Shown piece after piece: positions 5,756 to 10,549 of a stretch of 10,549 bases of DNA. The stretch covers positions 1 to 10,549 of the forward strand of contig DASZUI010000219.1 of assembly GCA_035547675.1 (NCBI GenBank). The letters are read 5' to 3'. The notes beneath the pieces are model-generated. The model did not search any database and was not told the origin of the DNA. It saw nothing but the letters and a program-made list of their open reading frames with translations. Positions within the stretch are counted from its first letter, which is position 1; each line of letters starts with the position of its first letter. Origin of the DNA: DASZTU01 sp035547675 (GTDB lineage Bacteria > Pseudomonadota > Alphaproteobacteria > Rhizobiales > Devosiaceae). The translations under genes were made by a program, and so were the position numbers.

Positions 5756-7009
5756 ATGGCCGATCATCAGGGCAGCTACACGACGGAGCGCGGCTTTATC
5801 GGCTGGTGGGATCAGCGGCTTCCCATCATCCGCGGCACGCGGGAACTCATCCTCAATTATCCTACGCCGAAGAACCTCAGCTACTGGTGGACCTTCGGCT
5901 CCATCCTCGGCGCCATGCTGATCATCCAGATCGTCACCGGCCTGGCGCTTTCCATGCACTATACGCCCAATGCGCAGCTCGCCTTCGATTCGGTCGAGCT
6001 GATCAAGCGCGACGTCAATGGCGGGCGGCTGATCCAGGCGGTCCATTCGGTGGGCGCCTCGATGTTCTTCCTGGCGCTCTACATCCACCTGGCACGGGGC
6101 ATGTATTACGGCTCGTTCAAAGCGCCGCGCGAGGCGCTGTGGCTGCTCGGCTGCCTGATCTTCGTGCTGTCGATCGCCACGGCCTTCTTCGGCTATGTGC
6201 TGCCCTGGGGGCAGATGAGCTATTGGGCGGCCACCGTCATCACCAATATCTTCGCGGCGATCCCGGTGATCGGCGATCCGCTGCTGCAATGGCTGCGCGG
6301 CGGCTTTGCGGTGGACAATCCCACGCTCAACCGCTTCTTCTCGCTGCATTACCTGCTGCCCTTCGTGATCGGAGCCATCGTCGTCCTGCACATCTGGGCG
6401 CTGCATATTCCGGGCAACAACAATCCGACCGGGGTCGAGGTGAAGTCGGGGCGGGACACCGTGCCGTTCCATCCCTACTACCTCGTCAAGGACCTGTTCG
6501 CGGTCGTGGTGTTCCTCATCCCCTTCGCCTGGGTCGCCTTCTTCGCGCCGGACATCCTCGGACATGCGGACAATTACATTCCCGCCGACCCGCTGGTGAC
6601 GCCGCCCGAAATCGTGCCGGAATGGTATTTCCTGCCCTATTACGCGATCCTCAGGGCCATCGATTTCCCGATCTGGTTCATCGATTCCAAGCTGCTCGGG
6701 GTGATCGTCTTCGGGGCGGCGATCGTGGTGCTGTTCTTCGTGCCGTGGCTCGACAGGGCGCGTACGCGCTCCGGGCGCTACCGGCCGGCCTTCCGCATCG
6801 TCTTCTGGATATTCGTGCTCGATTTCCTGATGCTGATGTATCTCGGCTCGAAGCCGCCCGAGGGCATCTATGTGGTGCTCGCCAAGATCGGCGTGCTTTA
6901 TTACTTCGTCTATTTCCTCATCATCCTGCCGCTGCTTTCGCGCTACGAGACGCCCCGGCCGCTGCCGGCCAGCATCTCGGAAAGCGTGTTGCGGCCGGCC
7001 CGCAGCTGA
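5756..7009 (+). CDS. petB: Cytochrome b of the bc1 complex
   Basis: A 417-residue full-length cytochrome b, not the split b6/subunit IV form, which carries both quinone sites in the inner membrane. The four heme ligands are H97 and H111, and H198 and H212, each pair 14 residues apart as required for hemes bL and bH. The PEWY quinol-oxidation motif is at 288-291, in PPEIVPEWYFLPYYAILR. About eight membrane helices can be seen, for example 46-66, 98-115, 129-150, 200-216, 245-263, 312-330, 346-362 and 376-392. A G-rich GGGGGCAGGGG tract between the petA stop and this ATG supplies the ribosome site. It is separate from cytochrome c1, unlike the fused fbcH gene of Bradyrhizobium. Confidence 0.97.
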   Translation: MADHQGSYTTERGFIGWWDQRLPIIRGTRELILNYPTPKNLSYWWTFGSILGAMLIIQIVTGLALSMHYTPNAQLAFDSVELIKRDVNGGRLIQAVHSVGASMFFLALYIHLARGMYYGSFKAPREALWLLGCLIFVLSIATAFFGYVLPWGQMSYWAATVITNIFAAIPVIGDPLLQWLRGGFAVDNPTLNRFFSLHYLLPFVIGAIVVLHIWALHIPGNNNPTGVEVKSGRDTVPFHPYYLVKDLFAVVVFLIPFAWVAFFAPDILGHADNYIPADPLVTPPEIVPEWYFLPYYAILRAIDFPIWFIDSKLLGVIVFGAAIVVLFFVPWLDRARTRSGRYRPAFRIVFWIFVLDFLMLMYLGSKPPEGIYVVLAKIGVLYYFVYFLIILPLLSRYETPRPLPASISESVLRPARS

Positions 7010-7029
7010 CGATTGGGACCAGGACCGCA

Positions 7030-7896
7030 ATGATCAAGTTCACGAACATTCTGGCCGCCGCGTTCGTCAGCCTCGTCATGGCCTGGGGTGCGGCGCCCGC
7101 CCTGGCGCAGACCCCGACCGACACTAGTGCACCGCCGATCCCCGAGGTGCAGCAGCAGCCGTGGAGCTTTGCCGGCATTTTCGGCCGCTACGACCGCAAC
7201 CAGTTGCGCCGCGGCTTCCAGGTCTTCCAGAACGTCTGCTCGAGCTGCCATTCGGCCAAGCTCCTGTCGTTCCGCAATCTGCAGGATGAAGGCGGACCGG
7301 CCTATAGCGCCGCGCAGGTCAAGGCGCTGGCGGCGACGTTCCAGATCAGCGACCCCACCGCGCAGGGCGGCAAGCGCGCCGGCCTGCCGTCCGACCACTG
7401 GCCGTCGCCCTTCGCGACTGAGCAGGACGCCCGCGCCGCCAATGGCGGCGCGCTGCCGCCCGACTGGTCCGTGCTGGCCAAGGCGCGCGGGCAGGAGCGG
7501 CCGTTCCCGCAATGGCTGTTCGACTTCTTCACCACCTATCAGGAAGGTGGCCCGGACTATATTTACGCGCTGCTGAACGGCTACAAGAGCGCGCCGCCCG
7601 GCTTCACCGTGCCGCAGGGCAAGTTCTACAACACCTATTTCCCGGGCCATGCCATCGGCATGCCGCCGCCGCTGACGGATGGCCGGGTGAAATACGCCGC
7701 GGGCCCCGACGGGCAGAAAGTGCCGGAAACGGTCGACCAATATGCCCGCGACGTGGCCGCCTTCATGGCGTGGCTGTCGGAGCCCGGCCTCGATGGCCGC
7801 AAGGAAGCCGGCTTCCGCGTCATCGCCTTCCTGCTGCTGTTCGCGGTGATCCTCTGGCTGGCCAAGCGCCGCATCTGGGAAAACGTCGAACACTGA
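7030..7896 (+). CDS. petC: Cytochrome c1 of the bc1 complex
   Basis: A 288-residue membrane-anchored c-type cytochrome that takes electrons from the Rieske protein and hands them to soluble cytochrome c in the periplasm. An N-terminal Sec signal peptide ends at ALA-Q (cleavage near residue 26). The heme-binding motif is CSSCH at 70-74, and M211 in AIGMPPPL is the likely sixth heme ligand. A single C-terminal anchor runs about 263-278, followed by the positive LAKRRIW. The frame is open far upstream through petB in another frame, but the signal peptide fixes the start at the ATG of 7030. That ATG is 20 bases after the petB stop, with AGGA at 7021-7024. It ends the operon, since tandem hairpins follow the stop at once. 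Confidence 0.96.
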   Translation: MIKFTNILAAAFVSLVMAWGAAPALAQTPTDTSAPPIPEVQQQPWSFAGIFGRYDRNQLRRGFQVFQNVCSSCHSAKLLSFRNLQDEGGPAYSAAQVKALAATFQISDPTAQGGKRAGLPSDHWPSPFATEQDARAANGGALPPDWSVLAKARGQERPFPQWLFDFFTTYQEGGPDYIYALLNGYKSAPPGFTVPQGKFYNTYFPGHAIGMPPPLTDGRVKYAAGPDGQKVPETVDQYARDVAAFMAWLSEPGLDGRKEAGFRVIAFLLLFAVILWLAKRRIWENVEH

Positions 7897-7929
7897 CCAG
7901 CCACTCGGCTGGGCCAGCCATTCGGCTGG
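7897..7929 (+). terminator. Tandem hairpins at the end of petABC
   Basis: Starting with the base after the petC stop are two near-identical stems in direct tandem with a 17-base period: CCAGCC-ACTC-GGCTGG (7897-7912) and CCAGCC-ATTC-GGCTGG (7914-7929). No U-run follows, so the structures may block 3' exonucleases or aid Rho-type ending rather than act as a classic intrinsic terminator. Confidence 0.5.
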
Positions 7930-7957
7930 ACCTGACTTTCGAGGCGGGGAGGTAGGG
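7918..7957 (+). repeat. 40-bp dispersed element, copy 1 (after petC)
   Basis: This 40-bp stretch begins CCATTCGGCTGGACC and ends AGGTAGGG. It matches 10372-10411, just after the MFS gene stop, at 34 of 40 positions with no gaps. In both places it follows a coding region on the same strand and is itself followed by another repeat. Function is unknown; it overlaps the second petC hairpin. Confidence 0.7.
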
Positions 7958-8016
7958 CGGCTGTGGGCTGTCCTTCGTGCTTCGACGAGCTCAGGGTAGG
8001 GCGGTGCGGCGTTTGT

Positions 8017-8111
8017 TGCTGGATTCCGGCCGGCGCCGGAATGACGTTGGTGCGCGAGGCGCCGCCTTGCCCCCGCCCCGCCGTCATTCCGGCGGAGGCC
8101 GGAATCCAGCA
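8017..8111. repeat. Dispersed palindromic repeat, copy 3
   Basis: Inverted arms of 30 bp (8017-8046 and 8082-8111) match at 28 of 30 positions around a 35-base loop. This is the same GCTGGATTCCGG family as the elements at 3160-3247 and 3529-3622. It lies 120 bases after petC in a 397-base stretch without a gene (7897-8293). That stretch also holds a 10-bp direct repeat GGTAGGGCGG (7951-7960 and 7995-8004) flanking a CTTCGACGAGCTCAGG-type sequence, which looks like a remnant of a further dispersed repeat. Bases 8112-8240 show no gene and no strong structure. Confidence 0.8.
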
Positions 8112-8240
8112 GCCCACTCTGCCCAAGGTTCGGGCTCGGCTGCGCCTCGTGGGCACTGCCGCCGCGCCATACCGCTCCGGACGCGCACGCCGCGTCGAGG
8201 GTGGGCAGCCGGCGCCATCGGGAAACTCCTCGCTGCCGCC

Positions 8241-8268
8241 TTGATTTGGTCCCGTTGTGGGATAGATT
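8241..8268 (+). promoter_or_regulatory. Candidate sigma-70 promoter for the small gene at 8294
   Basis: TTGATT (8241-8246) and TAGATT (8263-8268) are separated by 16 bases and end 25 bases before the ATG at 8294. Four of six bases match consensus in the -35 box and four of six in the -10 box. The stretch is locally AT-richer than its surroundings. This is a sequence match only. Confidence 0.4.
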
Positions 8269-8293
8269 CGGCTGAGCCGAGGAGTTCTCCGCC

Positions 8294-8506
8294 ATGTCCG
8301 TCGTCCGTTCCGCCGTCGCCGCCGTCGAAGTCACCATTGCGGTGGTGGGCGTCGCCGTGGCGATCAGCCGGCATCCGATGGTCAGGGCCGGGCTCAGGGC
8401 GATGCCGCCGGCGCTCAAGGACGCGGCGGCCGATGCCGCGCTCGAGGCCGCCTACCGGGCGGGCGCGGCGGCGCGGCGGATCGTGCCGAAAAGCATTATC
8501 GGCTAG
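8294..8506 (+). CDS. Small hypothetical protein with hydrophobic N-terminus
   Basis: A 70-residue protein I do not recognise. Residues about 7-25 form one hydrophobic segment (AVAAVEVTIAVVGVAVAIS, with a single glutamate) that could span or associate with the membrane. The rest is an alanine- and arginine-rich, probably helical tail with net positive charge ending RRIVPKSIIG. A good AGGAG (8280-8284) stands 9 bases before the ATG, a promoter candidate lies further upstream, and codon use matches the neighbours. Together these support a real gene. It sits alone between petC and apt on the same strand, 91 bases before apt. No known domain is apparent, so no function is assigned. Confidence 0.6.
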   Translation: MSVVRSAVAAVEVTIAVVGVAVAISRHPMVRAGLRAMPPALKDAAADAALEAAYRAGAAARRIVPKSIIG

Positions 8507-8597
8507 CTTGCCTCGATAGCGCATTGCCGCGGGTGAATGTATGGTGCCGCGCCGCATTCGGCCGGCTCCTTTTCACCATCGGCATTTACCGCTTCCC

Positions 8598-9131
8598 ATG
8601 GCCATCGACCTCAAATCGCTCGTCCGCTCGATCCCGGACTATCCCAAGCCGGGCATCCTCTTCCGCGACATCACCACGTTGATCGAAAACCCCGCGGGGT
8701 TCCGCGCGAGTGTCGAGCAATTGGCCCAAGCGCATGCCGGGCTGGGGATCACCCATGTGGCGGGAATCGAGGCGCGCGGCTTCATCTTCGGGGCGGGGGT
8801 CGCTATCGAGCTCGGCGTCGGCTTCGTGCCGATCCGCAAGCGCGGCAAGCTGCCGGGGCAGACGCTGGGGCAGAACTATGTGCTCGAATATGGCGTCGAC
8901 ACCATCGAGATCCATGCCGACGTGCTGTCCACTGTGCACAAGGTGCTGCTGATCGACGACCTGATCGCGACAGGCGGCACGGCGGTGGCGGCGGTGTCGC
9001 TGCTGCGGCGCACCGGCGCGGTGGTCGAGAGCGCCGGCTTCGTCATCGATCTCACCGATCTGGGCGGGGCGGAAAAGCTGCGGGCGCTCGGCGTCGGCGT
9101 CTTCAAGCTCATCGATTTCGAAGGGCATTGA
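8598..9131 (+). CDS. apt: Adenine phosphoribosyltransferase
   Basis: A 177-residue purine-salvage enzyme that joins adenine to 5-phosphoribosyl-1-pyrophosphate to make AMP, releasing pyrophosphate, in the cytoplasm. The N-terminal SIPDYPKPGILFRDITTLIE (11-30), the EARGF motif (58-62), RKRGKLPG (80-87) and the PRPP-binding loop VLLIDDLIATGGTA (116-129) are all intact, and length is normal. I choose the ATG at 8598 because homology starts at MAIDLKSLVRSIPDYP, although no Shine-Dalgarno is seen before it. An in-frame ATG at 8541, preceded by GGGTGA at 8531-8536, would add 19 residues without family resemblance. It follows the bc1 operon as in many Hyphomicrobiales and is 8 bases before the MFS gene, so those two are probably co-transcribed. 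Confidence 0.93.
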   Translation: MAIDLKSLVRSIPDYPKPGILFRDITTLIENPAGFRASVEQLAQAHAGLGITHVAGIEARGFIFGAGVAIELGVGFVPIRKRGKLPGQTLGQNYVLEYGVDTIEIHADVLSTVHKVLLIDDLIATGGTAVAAVSLLRRTGAVVESAGFVIDLTDLGGAEKLRALGVGVFKLIDFEGH

Positions 9132-9139
9132 GCACGGCA

Positions 9140-10363
9140 ATGGACCAGGCCATCGCCGCCCAGGACCGGCTTTTCGCGCAGCCGGGCTATATGAAATTCC
9201 TTGTCTCGCGCGTGCTTTCGATGACAGCCTACCAATCGGTGGCGATCGCGCTGGGCTGGCTCGTCTACGACAAGACCCACAACGCCTATGATCTCGGCTA
9301 TATCGGGCTGGCGCAGTTCCTGCCCATGGTGGTGCTGACCTTCGTGGTGGGGCATGTCGCCGACCGTTTCGACCGGCGGCGCATCGGGCTCGCCTGCCAG
9401 CTCATCGAGGCGGCGGCCGCGGCGTTTCTCGCCATCGGGGAGTTCATGGGCTGGCTCAGCGTGCCGCTGATCTTCGTGGCGGTGACGCTGCTCGGCGCGG
9501 CGACGGCGTTCGAGCGGCCGACCATGGCGGCGCTGCTCCCCTCGATCCTGCCGGAGGGCATACTGCAGCGGGCGATCGCCGGCTCGACGTCCTTCATGCA
9601 GGTGGCCTTCGTCGTCGGCCCGGCGCTGGGCGGCCTGCTCTATGGCGTGTCGCCGGTCGCGCCCTTTGCCGTGGCGGCGCTGTTCTATCTCGTGGCGAGC
9701 GCCAGCGTCATCGCCATCGCGCGGCTCGAACGGGTGGAGAAGCGTGAGCCGGTGAGCCTCAAATCGGTATTCGCCGGCGTCGCCTTCATCTGGCGCCGGC
9801 CGGTGATGCTGGGGACGATTTCGCTCGACCTGTTCGCTGTGCTGCTGGGCGGTGCAACGGCGCTGCTGCCGATCTACGCCCGCGACATCCTCCATGCGGG
9901 TCCATGGAGCCTCGGCATGCTGCGCTCGGCGCCGGCGGTGGGGGCGGTCATCATGTCGCTGGCCCTGTCGCGCTGGCAGCTCCAGCACCGGGTCGGCAAG
10001 ACCATGCTCGGGACGGTGGCCTTGTTCGGGGCGGCGACGATCGTGTTCGCGCTCTCGACCAACATCGCGCTCTCGATCGCGGCGCTGCTGGTGCTCGGCG
10101 CGGCGGACACGGTGAGCGTCGTCATCCGCTCCTCGCTCGTGCAATTGCTGACGCCGGAGGACATGCGCGGGCGGGTGAACGCCGTCAATTCGCTGTTCAT
10201 CGGCACCTCGAACCAGCTCGGCGAGTTCGAGTCCGGGATCGTCGCGGGCCTGATCGGGGCGGTGCCCGCCTGCGTGGTGGGCGGCATCGGCACGCTGCTG
10301 GTGGTCGCGCTCTGGACGCGGCTGTTTCCGGCGCTGGCGAAGGTGGATACGTTCAGGGGGTGA
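9140..10363 (+). CDS. Major facilitator superfamily transporter, EntS/DHA3-like (MFS_3)
   Basis: A 407-residue inner-membrane transporter with about 10-12 hydrophobic helices and the motif A loop GHVADRFDRRRIG (71-83) between helices 2 and 3. The late TPEDMRGRVNAVNSLFIGTS and the preceding helix pattern are characteristic of the MFS_3 group, which includes the enterobactin exporter EntS and related proton-driven efflux proteins. Export of a small molecule is likely; the substrate cannot be told from sequence. The ATG at 9140 is 8 bases after the apt stop. The frame is open far upstream but only as a shadow of apt, and MDQAIAAQDRLFAQPGYMKF is a normal N-terminus. No strong ribosome site is seen, so translation may be coupled to apt. 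A G/C hairpin covers its stop codon. Confidence 0.88.
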   Translation: MDQAIAAQDRLFAQPGYMKFLVSRVLSMTAYQSVAIALGWLVYDKTHNAYDLGYIGLAQFLPMVVLTFVVGHVADRFDRRRIGLACQLIEAAAAAFLAIGEFMGWLSVPLIFVAVTLLGAATAFERPTMAALLPSILPEGILQRAIAGSTSFMQVAFVVGPALGGLLYGVSPVAPFAVAALFYLVASASVIAIARLERVEKREPVSLKSVFAGVAFIWRRPVMLGTISLDLFAVLLGGATALLPIYARDILHAGPWSLGMLRSAPAVGAVIMSLALSRWQLQHRVGKTMLGTVALFGAATIVFALSTNIALSIAALLVLGAADTVSVVIRSSLVQLLTPEDMRGRVNAVNSLFIGTSNQLGEFESGIVAGLIGAVPACVVGGIGTLLVVALWTRLFPALAKVDTFRG

Positions 10364-10383
10364 CCCCCCGGCCATTCGGCTGG
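10356..10383 (+). terminator. Hairpins at and after the MFS stop codon
   Basis: GGGGG (10356-10360) and CCCCC (10364-10368) flank the TGA stop as the loop. They are followed at once by CCGGCC-ATTC-GGCTGG (10368-10383), which pairs with one G-U wobble and matches the petC hairpin unit. The two stems share base 10368, so they may be alternatives. No U-run follows. Confidence 0.4.
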
Positions 10384-10411
10384 ACCGGATTTTCGGTGTG
10401 GGAAGGTAGGG
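10372..10411 (+). repeat. 40-bp dispersed element, copy 2 (after the MFS gene)
   Basis: It is the same length and orientation as 7918-7957 and matches it at 34 of 40 positions. It starts 9 bases after the MFS stop codon. Confidence 0.7.
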
Positions 10412-10420
10412 AGCGCGCGG

Positions 10421-10461
10421 CTCATGGTTCGAGGGTCGCTTCGCTCCCACCTCACCATGAG
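10421..10461. repeat. Palindromic dispersed repeat (CTCATGGT...ACCATGAG)
   Basis: Perfect 8-bp arms at 10421-10428 and 10454-10461 enclose a partly paired GAGGGTCGC-TTC-GCTCCC core. Sequences of this look (TCGAGG, TCGC, CCTCACCATGAGG) are common dispersed repeats in Hyphomicrobiales genomes, from memory. No coding content. Confidence 0.6.
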
Positions 10462-10519
10462 GTTGTGGAATTTACGCCCAGCTGATCCTGAGGTCGTCGA
10501 ATTTGCGCTTACCTCATCC
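10458..10519 (+). repeat. Two 31-bp imperfect tandem units starting TGAGGT
   Basis: Units 10458-10488 and 10489-10519 match at 24 of 31 positions, and a third TGAGGT begins at 10520. The final ACCTCA-TCC-TGAGGT hairpin (10511-10525) leads into a CCTCATCCTGAGGTGCGA-type repeat that is cut by the window edge. Confidence 0.6.
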
Positions 10520-10549
10520 TGAGGTGCGACCGGAGGGAGCCTCGAAGGA

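Noticed and set aside
5741..7030. A 429-codon minus-strand frame opposite petB
   Set aside because: The product is rich in H, R, D and E without any fold or motif, the usual antisense shadow of a GC-rich gene.
5806..7896. A 696-codon forward frame running through petB and into petC, resembling a fused cytochrome b-c1 (fbcH) gene
   Set aside because: The first part is an out-of-frame reading of petB with no cytochrome b residues. Only the portion from the ATG at 7030 is cytochrome c1, with its own signal peptide. petB and petC are separate genes.
8876..10450. A 524-codon minus-strand frame opposite apt and the MFS gene
   Set aside because: Same antisense-shadow composition; both genes on the other strand are strongly supported by motifs.
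1..10549. A hidden defence, secretion or biosynthetic system
   Set aside because: Every sizeable open frame with coding character is explained by housekeeping genes. The only unexplained proteins are the 70-residue and DUF1059 products, which do not form a recognisable system.

Overview
This window is GC-rich double-stranded chromosomal sequence, most likely from a Hyphomicrobiales-type alphaproteobacterium. A Devosia-like genome is my best guess. The basis is gene order and repeat style recalled from that group, not a database search. The key syntenic block is trmL-hemF diverging from petABC (cytochrome bc1), followed by apt, together with a Nudix CoA pyrophosphatase overlapping a CCA-type nucleotidyltransferase. 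Almost every gene is ordinary housekeeping. I see no phage, transposase, CRISPR, toxin-antitoxin or defence module, and no rRNA or tRNA gene.

Layout. A GNAT acetyltransferase (113-676, +) is followed by 635 bp without a gene (677-1311). That stretch is built from three palindromic repeat modules, and short degenerate copies of the acetyltransferase gene's own 3' end precede the second and third modules. Next come a Nudix hydrolase (1312-1944, +) and a CCA/poly(A) nucleotidyltransferase (1938-3131, +) that overlap by 7 bp. A 26-bp inverted repeat separates them from a convergent 59-codon DUF1059 gene (3270-3449, -). A second copy of that palindrome family lies between DUF1059 and the trmL-hemF pair (4978 down to 3642, -). 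trmL-hemF diverges from petABC (5202-7896, +) across 223 bp that must hold both promoters. After petC, 397 bp without a gene (7897-8293) holds tandem hairpins, a dispersed 40-bp element, the third copy of the palindrome family and a candidate promoter. A 70-codon gene of unknown function (8294-8506, +), apt (8598-9131, +) and an MFS exporter (9140-10363, +) follow. The window ends in more dispersed repeats.

How the genes work together. petABC encodes the complete three-subunit quinol:cytochrome c oxidoreductase. The divergent trmL-hemF pair places a heme-biosynthesis step (coproporphyrinogen III oxidation) beside the two heme proteins cytochrome b and c1. The Nudix-CCA pair and trmL belong to nucleotide/CoA clean-up and tRNA maturation. 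apt recycles adenine. The exporter 8 bp downstream of apt is probably co-transcribed with it, with no obvious functional link.

The least ordinary content is the non-coding DNA. At least four families of palindromic repeats sit at the 3' ends of genes. The other points worth a look are a glutamate in the first position of the catalytic DxD of the CCA enzyme, a perfect dyad in the hemF/petA divergent region, and a small membrane-like protein of unknown function.
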